A stretch of 50,478 nt of DNA from JAKSUT01 sp045616505 (GTDB lineage Bacteria; Cyanobacteriota; Vampirovibrionia; Gastranaerophilales; Gastranaerophilaceae), in assembly GCA_045616505.1 (NCBI GenBank), contig JAZLGV010000063.1, positions 1 to 50,478 on the forward strand, given 5' to 3'. Positions 1-8,521 of this stretch are shown one piece after another. How positions within the stretch are numbered: position 1 is the first letter of the stretch; every line of letters begins with the position of its first letter. The notes under the pieces were generated by a model that was not told the DNA's origin, made no database searches, and worked only from the letters and a program-made list of their open reading frames with translations. Both the position numbers and the translations under genes were made by a program.

Positions 1-34
1 TACCAAAACCGTTAATTGCTACTTTTTTAGCCAT
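1..34 (-). CDS. gap: Glyceraldehyde-3-phosphate dehydrogenase, first 11 codons
   Basis: Partial gene that leaves the window at base 1. The reverse strand reads ATG at 34-32 followed by MAKKVAINGFG, the start of the NAD-binding Rossmann strand of GAPDH (KVAINGFGRIGR in the family). A purine-rich ribosome site, AAAGGAAAGGA, lies just upstream at about 44-54. GAPDH catalyses the oxidative phosphorylation of glyceraldehyde 3-phosphate in glycolysis. Only the start is visible, so the assignment rests on this short but characteristic motif and the promoter upstream. Confidence 0.8.
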   Translation of the reverse strand, partial: MAKKVAINGFG

Positions 35-75
35 TTGTATTTATCCTTTCCTTTATGTGAATAATTAACATGTCT

Positions 76-104
76 GTTATAACTCAAACAAAAAACAATG
101 TAAA
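76..104 (-). promoter_or_regulatory. Sigma-70-type promoter of gap
   Basis: On the reverse strand TTTACA (104-99) and TATAAC (81-76) are separated by exactly 17 nt. The predicted transcript start near 69 leaves a leader of about 35 nt containing the gap ribosome site. The match to consensus and the position between two genes make this credible. Confidence 0.6.
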
Positions 105-137
105 GAATAGAGATAAATAAAATGCTAAAAATTTAAT

Positions 138-1304
138 CTATACAGTAGCTTTTTCTAAATAAGCTGCACAGCCTTCTAAAATTTGATTTTTACCTGCTAA
201 TTTTGCATCTTGCAAGCTCAAATCTGCTGCTTTTATTAATTGTTCTGATGTTTTAAATTTTACACTTGCATCTGCTGGGATAGTTACATAACCACCACTT
301 ATAGTAAATGCATTTGTTTTTTCAACATGGCTAGACCATTTTTCAATATCGTGCAAAGTATTTTTATACGGAGTTACAAATTTGTCTAACTGAATTTTTA
401 ATGGTTGTCCTGAAACTTCTGATGCTAATGAAATTTCTGAATTTGAAGAAACGAGTTTTTTAATATCATTCAACAATGATACATCTTGAGGTTCAAATTC
501 TTTTTCATAATTATCTAAAAATTTCAATATATTTTCTTTTGCAACTTTTTGATTTTTATTATTTTTCAATTCATCAAATACACCATTTTGAATTAATTTC
601 AACTGCTCACTTATAGGTTGTTTTTGTTCAGCAATTTTTGTCTTAAATGTTGCCAAATTTGATTGTAAAGCATCATCTTTTTTAATTTTTTCTGCAATTT
701 CTGTAAGCATTGATGAAAATTCTTCTTTTGTTTTGCCAACAGAAGTCAAAACAAGTTCTTCGCCGCCAAATCTATATGCTTTTTCACCATGAGCAGATGC
801 TACATCAATCATATGTTTTGAAATAGTTTTTAAGAATTCATCACCTTTATCGTGTCCTAAAATCTCATTGATACTTTTAAAATTGTCCATATCTAAAATA
901 GCAACAGAGAAAGGTTTTCCAGCTGCTTGAGCTTCTGTATATTGAGCAATAGCATGTTTTTCTAAAGTACCTTTGTTATACAAATTTGTCATGCCATCTT
1001 TTATTGCTTTTTCTTTTAAAATTGAAATACCTTCTTTAGCGGTTTTACCTGTTCCATCAACACCAACTTCTTTTAACGCATTTTTCACAATTTTATCAAT
1101 GTTTGCTTTATTTCTTATCAACGCTATTGTTGAAATGCCAGCAATACCGCAACCAATAAGTGCAGCTGTTGAAGAATTATCCTTTATTTGACCTTCTTTA
1201 TATGGTTTTGTGGTTATTTTTGGCTGAGTTACATAATTTTGTTGTGCATTTGCATAACCAACTTTTTGTTCTGAAAAGTTCACACCGCTAATTGAATTAA
1301 CCAT
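138..1304 (-). CDS. Membrane-anchored GGDEF protein with a split GGDEF domain
   Basis: Probable diguanylate cyclase of 388 aa. Residues 1-45 are polar and Asn/Gln rich, and about 46-63 (ALIGCGIAGISTIALI) form one hydrophobic segment, probably a membrane anchor. The GGDEF domain begins near residue 100 with DGMTNLYNKGTLE. It keeps the metal and substrate region (LDMDNFKSINEILGHDKGDE) and the active-site motif GGEEL at about 179-184. The domain's final part (TISGGYVTIP, then ADLSLQDAKLAGKNQI) starts only near residue 333. In ordinary GGDEF domains that strand follows the signature by about 45 residues, so roughly 100 extra residues, mostly charged and helical, are inserted. No RxxD inhibitory site was recognised. 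Synthesis of c-di-GMP is inferred from the intact signature. Confidence 0.8.
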   Translation of the reverse strand: MVNSISGVNFSEQKVGYANAQQNYVTQPKITTKPYKEGQIKDNSSTAALIGCGIAGISTIALIRNKANIDKIVKNALKEVGVDGTGKTAKEGISILKEKAIKDGMTNLYNKGTLEKHAIAQYTEAQAAGKPFSVAILDMDNFKSINEILGHDKGDEFLKTISKHMIDVASAHGEKAYRFGGEELVLTSVGKTKEEFSSMLTEIAEKIKKDDALQSNLATFKTKIAEQKQPISEQLKLIQNGVFDELKNNKNQKVAKENILKFLDNYEKEFEPQDVSLLNDIKKLVSSNSEISLASEVSGQPLKIQLDKFVTPYKNTLHDIEKWSSHVEKTNAFTISGGYVTIPADASVKFKTSEQLIKAADLSLQDAKLAGKNQILEGCAAYLEKATV

Positions 1305-1404
1305 ATTAATTAAATTCCTTTACTTACACACATGTATATAAAAGAAAATAATTAAAAATATTTTACTTAAAAAATGTATTTGTATAGAAATATTAACAAA
1401 AAAT

Positions 1405-2463
1405 TTAAAAAATTCTTTCGCCTGTTTTTACATCAAAGAAATATAAATTATCTTGATTAATTCTTAAAATCAAACTATCATCAACCTCAAAATCTGGCGG
1501 AATTTTTGCACAACATTTTTGACCACCAAATGAGAAATATACAATTTTTTCAGAACCAAGCATTTCAACCATATCAACAGGAACTGCCAATTTAATTTCA
1601 CCTTCTGGACAAGTCATTTTTTCAGGTCTTATCCCTACAATTACATTATGTCTTTTATCCATACGAAGTTTTTGTTCAGCAGTCAAAGGTAACCTCATAC
1701 CTTGAAATTCTAAATAATCTTCATAAATGTCTGCGTTCAAAAAATTCATTTGAGGTGAGCCAACAAATCCAGCAACAAAAGTATTAGATGGATTTTTGTA
1801 AATATTATTTGGTGTATCAACTTGTTGAATTACACCTTTATCTAAAACTACAATTCTGTCACCCATAGTCATTGCTTCAGTTTGGTCGTGTGTAACATAA
1901 ATAAATGTTGTTTGTAATTTTTCGTGCAATTTTTTTATTTCAGTACGCATTTGAACACGTAATTTTGCATCTAAATTTGACAAAGGTTCATCCATCAAAA
2001 ATACTTTTGGTTCACGAACGATTGCCCTACCTAAAGCAACCCTTTGTCTTTGACCACCTGAAAGTTGTCTTGGTTTTCTATCTAATAAATCTTTCAAATC
2101 TAAAAGTTCTGCAACTTCTTCAACTTTTTGATTAATAATTTTTTGTTTAACTTTACGCATTTTCAAACCAAATGCGATATTTTCCCTTACTGACATATGA
2201 GGGTACAAAGCATAACTTTGAAAAACAAATGCAATATCTCTATCTTTTGGAGAAACATTATTTACTTTTTTTCCTCCAATATAAATTTCACCTGAAGAAA
2301 TATTTTCTAAACCTGCAATCATTCTCAAAATAGTGGATTTTCCACAACCTGAAGAACCAACCAAAACCAAAAATTCTTTATCTTTGATTTCTAGATTAAC
2401 ACCTTTAATTACAGAATTTCCTTCATAATTCTTTTTTACATTTTTTAAGATTACATCTGCCAT
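1405..2463 (-). CDS. ABC transporter ATPase, MalK/UgpC/MsmX type
   Basis: Energises a binding-protein-dependent sugar or polyol importer. In order: Walker A GSSGCGKST near residue 37, Q-loop (FVFQSYALYPHMSV), signature LSGGQRQRVALGRAIV near 135, Walker B VFLMDEPLSNLD, and the switch His in YVTHDQTEAM. The C-terminal part (residues 240-352) is a TOBE-type domain, typical of carbohydrate importers of the CUT1 family, where one ATPase may serve several permeases. No permease or binding-protein gene is nearby, in keeping with a shared ATPase. It lies 9 nt downstream of the histidine-kinase-like gene and is probably cotranscribed with it. The substrate cannot be told from sequence. Confidence 0.9.
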   Translation of the reverse strand: MADVILKNVKKNYEGNSVIKGVNLEIKDKEFLVLVGSSGCGKSTILRMIAGLENISSGEIYIGGKKVNNVSPKDRDIAFVFQSYALYPHMSVRENIAFGLKMRKVKQKIINQKVEEVAELLDLKDLLDRKPRQLSGGQRQRVALGRAIVREPKVFLMDEPLSNLDAKLRVQMRTEIKKLHEKLQTTFIYVTHDQTEAMTMGDRIVVLDKGVIQQVDTPNNIYKNPSNTFVAGFVGSPQMNFLNADIYEDYLEFQGMRLPLTAEQKLRMDKRHNVIVGIRPEKMTCPEGEIKLAVPVDMVEMLGSEKIVYFSFGGQKCCAKIPPDFEVDDSLILRINQDNLYFFDVKTGERIF

Positions 2464-2472
2464 AAAATACGC

Positions 2473-3600
2473 CTACATAAATTTACCAACAGGAATTATT
2501 ATATTATAAACAGTTCCTTGCATTGGTTCTGATTCAATCCAAATATTACCTTTCAAATGTTTTATCATATTTTTTGAACTTGTCAAAGCAAGAGAACGAA
2601 CAATATTTTTCTTATTTGTTTTTTCTAACTGTGCATAAGGGTCAAACAATATATCTAAATCACTTGAAACAAAGCCTGCACCAGTATCTGAAACAGAAAT
2701 TAGCAAATAAGATTTTTCACTAAATTCTTGAGGAACTTCAAAACCTTGAGCCTCAACAAGTTCTTGGTCAGGATGCGCAACCCTAACACTTATAGAACCT
2801 ATATCAGTTAAATTCAAAGATGTTTCAAATACATTTTGCAATGCTAATTTTAATGCATTTTCATCAGAAAAAATTGTCTTTTTAATAACATCAGATGTAT
2901 CTAAAGACATTTCAATCTTTTTTGCTGCTGCAAGAGGTTCAAAAGTTTTTAACACGTTTTGTACAGTATTTACAGCATCAAAAATTTGAAAATCATAATC
3001 AAACAAATTAGCTTCTGTTTTTGCTAAATCAATAATTTTATCTAACAAATACAAAACATCTGATGAATTTTTATTGATAATTTTCACATATTTTTCTTGA
3101 CGTTCGCTCATTGCACCACCTAAGCCATCAATCATTGCTTGCGAAAATCCAATCACTGACTGAATAGGAGATTTCAATTCGTTAGACAATTTTACTAAGA
3201 AATTATTTTTATCATTATTTGAACGTTTAGAACATTCATGTTCTACCAAAATATTAGTAACAGTTTTATAATTTTGAGTTACATCTCTCAACGCAACAAC
3301 ATAAGATGTATTAGCTGTTTTTGCAGTTATTTCTACATATAAATCTTTTGACAAATCTGAAATCAAATGACCTACAACAGAACGTGTACTATTAGTTGCT
3401 TGTCTAATTAAATCCAAACCGCTTTCAATAAAAAGTTCTATATTTTGTTTTAAAAGAACATTTCTATCAGATCTTAAAAGAACACAAACTTGTTCATTTA
3501 ACCATTCAATACTACCTGATTCATCAACCAACATTAAACCATCTGGAACTGATGAAAGAATATCAATGTCTTTCGATTTTGATAAAAAACTAAATCCCAT
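2473..3600 (-). CDS. Degenerate PAS-histidine kinase (likely pseudokinase)
   Basis: 375 aa with the layout of a soluble sensor kinase: PAS-like domain (about residues 10-115), HisKA-like dimerisation helix (about 130-200), HATPase_c-like domain (about 215-372). No membrane segment is seen. The H-box reads SNELKSPI where active kinases have SHELRTPL: residue 140 is Asn (codon AAC, 3183-3181), so the phospho-acceptor is missing. The N-box (QNVFETSLNLT) lacks the second Asn that binds magnesium. The G1 box DTGAGF remains, but the GxGLGL lid motif is replaced by VRSLAL. Autophosphorylation therefore looks impossible, while the fold appears kept. It is followed after 9 nt by the ABC ATPase; no response regulator adjoins. 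A scaffold or sensing role is inference. Confidence 0.75.
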   Translation of the reverse strand: MGFSFLSKSKDIDILSSVPDGLMLVDESGSIEWLNEQVCVLLRSDRNVLLKQNIELFIESGLDLIRQATNSTRSVVGHLISDLSKDLYVEITAKTANTSYVVALRDVTQNYKTVTNILVEHECSKRSNNDKNNFLVKLSNELKSPIQSVIGFSQAMIDGLGGAMSERQEKYVKIINKNSSDVLYLLDKIIDLAKTEANLFDYDFQIFDAVNTVQNVLKTFEPLAAAKKIEMSLDTSDVIKKTIFSDENALKLALQNVFETSLNLTDIGSISVRVAHPDQELVEAQGFEVPQEFSEKSYLLISVSDTGAGFVSSDLDILFDPYAQLEKTNKKNIVRSLALTSSKNMIKHLKGNIWIESEPMQGTVYNIIIPVGKFM

Positions 3601-3689
3601 ATATTATAAGCCCTATTTTGTAATTACACTTTGTATCTTAACATAAAACGGGTTTTTCTATATACACCATAATGAGTATTTTTGATAAA

Positions 3690-3723
3690 AAAGTAGGGCG
3701 AGTTTATTAAATAAACTCGCCCC
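3690..3723 (-). terminator. Intrinsic terminator of the ispH-rpsA operon
   Basis: A perfect 13-bp hairpin (GGGCGAGTTTATT with AATAAACTCGCCC, 3696-3722) lies about 35 nt after the rpsA stop. On the reverse strand it is followed by TACTTTTTT. Confidence 0.85.
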
Positions 3724-3757
3724 ATCTTCTCCCGAAGATTATAACTTTCAAGCTATA

Positions 3758-4819
3758 CTATTTTTGAATATCTTTTGTGCTTAATGCGATTCTGTGTTCT
3801 TGTGGAGTGAATTTTTTGATTAAAACTTCAATTTCATCTCCAACTTTGAACTCGTTGAATGGATTTACATTTTCGCCAGCAATTTCAGAAGCTGGAAGTA
3901 ATGCTTCAACTCCTGGGAAGATATTTACGAACACACCAAAGCTAGTAATTTTGTTTACTGTACCTTTGATAACGCTACCTTCTTCAAATTGACCTTCAAT
4001 TTGTTGCCAAGGATTTTCGCCCATTCTTTTTAAACTTAAAGAAATTCTTTTTAGTTCAGTATCAATTTTGATAATTTTAACTTCAAGTTTTTCACCCAAA
4101 GAAATAACATCTGAAGGGTGTTTAATTCTTTGCCATGAAATTTCAGAAATTGGAAGCAAACCATCAATACCGTTGATATCAACAAAAGCACCGAAATCAG
4201 CTATTCTTACAACTTCACCAGTTACGATTTGGTCTTCAGAAAGTTCAGCTAATACGTTATCAACAACTGCATCTCTTTGTTCAGCAACCGCTTGACGTTG
4301 AGATAAGATAAGTTTGTTTTTCTTAGGATCAGCTTCAAGAACTTTAACTTCAATTTTTTGATCAATTAGACCTTCAAAAGGAAGACCTGTTCTTAATTGA
4401 GAAGAAGGAATGAAACCTTTCAAATCAGCAACTTCAACTAATACACCACCTTTAACAAGTGAAACAACTTTTGCAAGGATTGTATCGCCTGAAGTTTTTG
4501 CATCATTAAGTTGAGCCCAAGCTTGAGCACAAGCGATTCTTTTCAATGACAATACCATTGGTTCGTCATCATTTTCTTCTTTCAATACATAAAATTCTCT
4601 TTCTTCGCCTGATTCAAGAACTGCTTTTTCGCCGTCTGCTGCTGGCAATTCATATTCAGGTAAGAATGCTTCTGTTTTAGCACCTTTAATGCTTACTAAA
4701 TAACCTTCTTTGTCTTTTCTTACTACAGTACCAAGTGTAATGTCGGCTACTGAGTATGATTTTGCGAATGATTCTTCTAATAATTTTTCAAATTCATCCA
4801 TTTTTTCTGCTGTTACCAT
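3758..4819 (-). CDS. rpsA: 30S ribosomal protein S1, four-domain form
   Basis: Binds mRNA leaders and helps the 30S subunit start translation. Four S1 (OB-fold) repeats are visible at about residues 20-88, 107-172, 192-262 and 275-348. Repeats three and four carry the well-conserved signatures FGAFVDINGIDGLLPISEIS and FGVFVNIFPGVEALLPASEI. At 353 aa it is much shorter than the six-domain enterobacterial protein (about 557 aa) and closer to the three- or four-domain versions of cyanobacteria and Firmicutes. Start ATG at 4819 is preceded by AAAAGGAGAG. The gene begins 3 nt after ispH, an adjacency known in several phyla and fused into one protein in some clostridia, so the two are surely cotranscribed. 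Confidence 0.93.
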   Translation of the reverse strand: MVTAEKMDEFEKLLEESFAKSYSVADITLGTVVRKDKEGYLVSIKGAKTEAFLPEYELPAADGEKAVLESGEEREFYVLKEENDDEPMVLSLKRIACAQAWAQLNDAKTSGDTILAKVVSLVKGGVLVEVADLKGFIPSSQLRTGLPFEGLIDQKIEVKVLEADPKKNKLILSQRQAVAEQRDAVVDNVLAELSEDQIVTGEVVRIADFGAFVDINGIDGLLPISEISWQRIKHPSDVISLGEKLEVKIIKIDTELKRISLSLKRMGENPWQQIEGQFEEGSVIKGTVNKITSFGVFVNIFPGVEALLPASEIAGENVNPFNEFKVGDEIEVLIKKFTPQEHRIALSTKDIQK

Positions 4820-4822
4820 AAT

Positions 4823-5740
4823 TTACTCTCCTTTTAGTTTATTCATAACATTATTTATAATTTTATCTGGTGTTGAAGCTCCTGCTGTGATAGAAATATT
4901 TTGAGCAGCTTCAATCAAATCACTATAACCTTTTAATTCACTATCATCTTCAATGTGAATTGTTTTTGTAATTGGTTTTAAAATTTCTGCTAAATGAGAA
5001 GTGTTTGCACTTTTTTTAGAACCAACAACAACCATCAAATCTGTTTCTTGAGCCAAGTCTTTTGCTTCTTTTTGACGCATACTTGTACTCATACAAATTG
5101 TATTTTCAACGATGATTTCTTTAGAAATTGGAATTAAATAATTTACAATTTCTTTTAGAGTTGAAATCATTTGAGTAGTTTGAACAACGACACCTACTTT
5201 TTTGTGTTCTTTAATTTTTTGTTCGTATTCTTTTAATTGTTCAATTTCAGTTGCAACAACAACATCATTTCCAAATTGTTCTGCACACGCTTTAATTGCC
5301 ATAACTTCAGGGTGTTCTGCTTTTCCAACAATTACAAGAAAACAACCTTCTTGAACAAGTTTTATTGCTTTTTGTTGAACTTTTTTCACGTCAGGACAAG
5401 TCAAATCAACAAGTTCAAATCCTGCATTATTAATCTTTTCTAATGTTTCAGGAGATGCACCATGACTTCTTATTACACAGATACCTTCGCCACGTTCTGG
5501 AACTTCATAAATGGTTTTTATACCCATATCTTCAAGTTCTTTGATAACGTGCATATTGTGAATAAGTTCACCTAATATACAAATCTTTTTATCAGGATTT
5601 TGCTGTTTCAATTTTTGAACAGTCTCAACGGCTCTCTTAACCCCGTAACAAAAACCTGAGCGTTTTGCTAATTTAATATTTTTCGGCAAAAATTTTAATC
5701 TACTTTCTATAAGACTAGTGCTATTTCTAACACCGTACAA
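4823..5740 (-). CDS. ispH: 4-hydroxy-3-methylbut-2-enyl diphosphate reductase
   Basis: Last step of the MEP pathway: a [4Fe-4S] enzyme that reduces HMBPP to IPP and DMAPP. The three cluster cysteines are seen in GFCYGVKRAV (Cys31), DLTCPDVKKVQ and NTICMSTSMRQ. Substrate residues appear in GELIHNMHV, IRSHGAS and GKAEHPEV. The family normally starts directly before the KLAKRSGFC motif, so the first 18-20 residues are extra. No ATG is available: the open frame begins with TTG at 5740, and a second TTG at 5689 would give a normal-length protein. The true start is thus unsettled. It heads the ispH-rpsA pair and lies 41 nt downstream of the HTH gene on the same strand. Confidence 0.93.
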   Translation of the reverse strand: MYGVRNSTSLIESRLKFLPKNIKLAKRSGFCYGVKRAVETVQKLKQQNPDKKICILGELIHNMHVIKELEDMGIKTIYEVPERGEGICVIRSHGASPETLEKINNAGFELVDLTCPDVKKVQQKAIKLVQEGCFLVIVGKAEHPEVMAIKACAEQFGNDVVVATEIEQLKEYEQKIKEHKKVGVVVQTTQMISTLKEIVNYLIPISKEIIVENTICMSTSMRQKEAKDLAQETDLMVVVGSKKSANTSHLAEILKPITKTIHIEDDSELKGYSDLIEAAQNISITAGASTPDKIINNVMNKLKGE

Positions 5741-5781
5741 TTATTAAATCACATAAAAATTATTTTTCAAGAAATAATAAT

Positions 5782-6015
5782 TTAAAAATCTATAAGTTCA
5801 CTAACTTTTACATTTAATTCACTTGCTATTTTTATTAACAAATCAAGACTAACAGAACGTTTTGCTGTTTCAATTTTTGCAAGATGTTCACGAGAAATAT
5901 TAACTTTTTCAGCCAAAACATTTTGAGAATATTTCAATGCTTTACGCTTTTGGGCAATACTTCGCCCAAGTTTTTGTATCTTATCTAAAACATCTTTTGT
6001 AGTCTTATTGTTCAC
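5782..6015 (-). CDS. Small XRE-family HTH regulator, probable R-M controller
   Basis: 77 aa with a Cro/C1-type helix-turn-helix over residues 16-75 (IAQKRKALKYSQNVLAEKV, then ISREHLAKIE). Size and domain match controller (C) proteins of restriction-modification systems. It is transcribed divergently from the nuclease-methyltransferase gene, with 66 nt between the two starts, which supports regulation of that gene. GTG at 6015 is the only possible start, because a stop codon directly precedes it; no Shine-Dalgarno is present. A -10-like TAAAAT lies 6 nt before the GTG, so a leaderless mRNA is possible. I did not find a clear C-box. It could instead regulate ispH downstream. Confidence 0.8.
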   Translation of the reverse strand: MNNKTTKDVLDKIQKLGRSIAQKRKALKYSQNVLAEKVNISREHLAKIETAKRSVSLDLLIKIASELNVKVSELIDF

Positions 6016-6081
6016 TTAAAAATTTTATGATATAAGTTTATTCATGTATGTAGTCTAAAAGAGAACAATTATATTAATATT

Positions 6082-8520
6082 ATGATTAGTCGTTTTTATA
6101 ATGAAATTAAATTAGCACGTGAAGAAAGAGAAGTTGAAGACGTTTACAATAAAGGTATAACTCTATACTTTTTAAAAGATGATGGGGTAATTGAACACCC
6201 TCACAAATGCGATGGCTTAGTTGATAAAGGTTTATTCTTACGATTACTTATTGAATACAAATATGATGAAGAATTGCACAATGCAGTATCAAGAGCAAAA
6301 GTACTAATTCAAGTTTTGTATTATCTCAAACAATTTGAACTTACTGGCGAAAGATTGCCGAATGTAGTTATGGTTGGTGATATTAACGAAGTTTTTGTTA
6401 TGCACACAAACCCATTATTAAAGTATCTCGACGAAGATACTGACTGGAATATCGCACCGAGCAATGCTCACGAAAAGAACCCTAATTTAGTTTCAAAAAT
6501 TGCTAATGACAATGAGATTGCACCTTATGTATATGACATTAACGAGAAATTTTCATTCAAAGATGTAGCAGATAAAATTAATGAAATAGCGACAAATACT
6601 GTTAGAAAAGTAAGAGTAACAGAGCATAATATTTCAAAAATATTTGATGATTTTGTTAAACGTGTTTTAAAAAATAGCGATAAAATTGCACCAAACGACC
6701 TTGTAGGAATTTTTATCAATTCAATAATAGATAGAAATAATTGTTATCAACACCCAAATAATGAAAACAAATTGGTATGTCATAATGTCCAATATGACAT
6801 CAATGGCAAGTATTATAAAACATTTTTCAGCCATTTTGAAAAAGAATATAACCCTGAAGATAAAAATAAATTTACAGAAATTTCTGACCGCCTTATTGAA
6901 GATACAAAAAGGAGAAGAAGTGGAGAGTTTTACACACCAACTCTTTTTACAGACTATGCACACAAAATGTTATCTAATGAATTAGGTGAAGATTGGAAAG
7001 AAAAATACGTTATTTGGGACTGTTGCTGGGGAACAGGAAACTTAACTAGAGATTATAGATTTAAAGAATTGTACGCAAGCACTCTTGAACAAGCAGAACT
7101 TGATTGTGGAAGTAGATACAATCCAGAAGCTACAAAATTTGTTTTTGATTTTTTGAACGATGATATTAATAATTTGTTTGGATGTAAACTTCCGCCAAAA
7201 TTATACGAAACACTAGAGCAAAACAAACCGATAGTATTTTTCATCAACCCACCCTATGCAACGGCTGGGGTAAATAATGAAACCAGCAAAGAAGGATGCG
7301 CCAAAACAAGAATAAATAAAAAAATGCGTACTGATGGGATTGGAGCATGTTCTCAAAACTTATATGCACAATTCCTTTATCGAATAAAACTTATTAAGGA
7401 ACACTTTAACCTTACTAACATAAGCATTGGTGTATTTTGTCCGACATTGTTTTTAACGGGAAACACTTATAGTAAATTTAGAACCACATTTTTAGATAAC
7501 TTTAAATTTTTGAGAGGAATACAATTTTGTGCTTCCCATTTCTCTGACGTAGCTAATTACTGGGGTATAAGTTTTTCAGTGTGGAAGAATGGAAACACCA
7601 TAAATAAAAATGAATTTCAATATAAACTAATTGACGAAAATGACGGCGAAATAGTAGAGTTAGGAGATAAAATCCTTTACAACCTAGACAACTCTATTTC
7701 TTCAAAAGAATGGGCAAAAGACACGAAAATAAAAAATAATAAAGAATGTCTTTGTCTAAAATCTGCAATTAACCCAAGTCAAAAAATCAAGAAAATTTCA
7801 TCTGAAACACTAGGAGTTTTTGTTTGTGATAGCAACAACATTGATAAAAATATGCAGTACGTAACAATATTGAATAGTAATATTCCGAGCAACTTAGGAA
7901 TATTACAAATAACAAAAGATAACTTTTTGAAATGCATGACTCTATGCTCCGCAAGAAAACTTGTCTTTGGGAACTGGATTAACTCAAAAGACGAATATTG
8001 CAAACCAAATGAAGACAATGAGAACTGGAACGAATTTGCAAATGACAGTATAATTTTTTCATTGTTCCATAGTGGAGCTGGGCAAGCTAGTTGTCAAACC
8101 TCTCTAAAATTGCAGTATGACAACAAACATTTTAATATCAAAAATGAATTTTTCTTTATGTCTAAAAAAGACATAATGCAATTAGCGAATGAAAACAATC
8201 TTGATTTTACATACAATGACGCTCGAACTTCTGATGAAAGATATGTTTACACCTTACTTAAAGACATAAAATTATCAGTTGAAGCCCAAAATGTACTAGA
8301 TAAAGCGATTAAACTAACTAAAAAATCTTTTGCTATGCGTGATATATTCAACCAAGAACATCCCGAATATCAAGTTTTGAATTGGGATTGTGGTTGGTAT
8401 CAAATCAAAGCTATCCTTAAAGATTATTATAAGGAAGATTTAGAAGATTTTAACACGTTGTATAAAACCCTTGCAGACAAAATGCGTCCTATGGTTTATG
8501 AACTAGGATTTTTAAAATAA
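6082..8520 (+). CDS. Single-chain restriction-modification enzyme, type IIG-like
   Basis: 812 aa combining a putative nuclease and an N6-adenine methyltransferase. N-terminal residues 20-65 carry a PD-(D/E)xK-like pattern: Asp44 in KCDGL and Glu58-Tyr-Lys60 in LIEYK. The methyltransferase core has a motif I variant (WDCCWGTGNLT, about residue 311; the usual DPxxGxG is altered) and motif IV NPPY near residue 389, preceded by FYTPTLFTDYAHKM as in type I/IIG methylases. The long C-terminal part (about 450-812) is the likely target-recognition region. Such enzymes cut and methylate the same site without a separate R gene. ATG at 6082 has no strong ribosome site; a TATATT lies 6 nt before it. The gene ends 1 nt before the convergent pheS stop. 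R-M identity is firm; the class is inference. Confidence 0.82.
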   Translation: MISRFYNEIKLAREEREVEDVYNKGITLYFLKDDGVIEHPHKCDGLVDKGLFLRLLIEYKYDEELHNAVSRAKVLIQVLYYLKQFELTGERLPNVVMVGDINEVFVMHTNPLLKYLDEDTDWNIAPSNAHEKNPNLVSKIANDNEIAPYVYDINEKFSFKDVADKINEIATNTVRKVRVTEHNISKIFDDFVKRVLKNSDKIAPNDLVGIFINSIIDRNNCYQHPNNENKLVCHNVQYDINGKYYKTFFSHFEKEYNPEDKNKFTEISDRLIEDTKRRRSGEFYTPTLFTDYAHKMLSNELGEDWKEKYVIWDCCWGTGNLTRDYRFKELYASTLEQAELDCGSRYNPEATKFVFDFLNDDINNLFGCKLPPKLYETLEQNKPIVFFINPPYATAGVNNETSKEGCAKTRINKKMRTDGIGACSQNLYAQFLYRIKLIKEHFNLTNISIGVFCPTLFLTGNTYSKFRTTFLDNFKFLRGIQFCASHFSDVANYWGISFSVWKNGNTINKNEFQYKLIDENDGEIVELGDKILYNLDNSISSKEWAKDTKIKNNKECLCLKSAINPSQKIKKISSETLGVFVCDSNNIDKNMQYVTILNSNIPSNLGILQITKDNFLKCMTLCSARKLVFGNWINSKDEYCKPNEDNENWNEFANDSIIFSLFHSGAGQASCQTSLKLQYDNKHFNIKNEFFFMSKKDIMQLANENNLDFTYNDARTSDERYVYTLLKDIKLSVEAQNVLDKAIKLTKKSFAMRDIFNQEHPEYQVLNWDCGWYQIKAILKDYYKEDLEDFNTLYKTLADKMRPMVYELGFLK

Positions 8521-8521
8521 T

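Noticed and set aside
6721..6985. Opposed open frames inside the R-M gene
   Set aside because: They lie antisense or out of frame within a well-supported coding region, have no ribosome sites and no recognisable motifs; shadows only.
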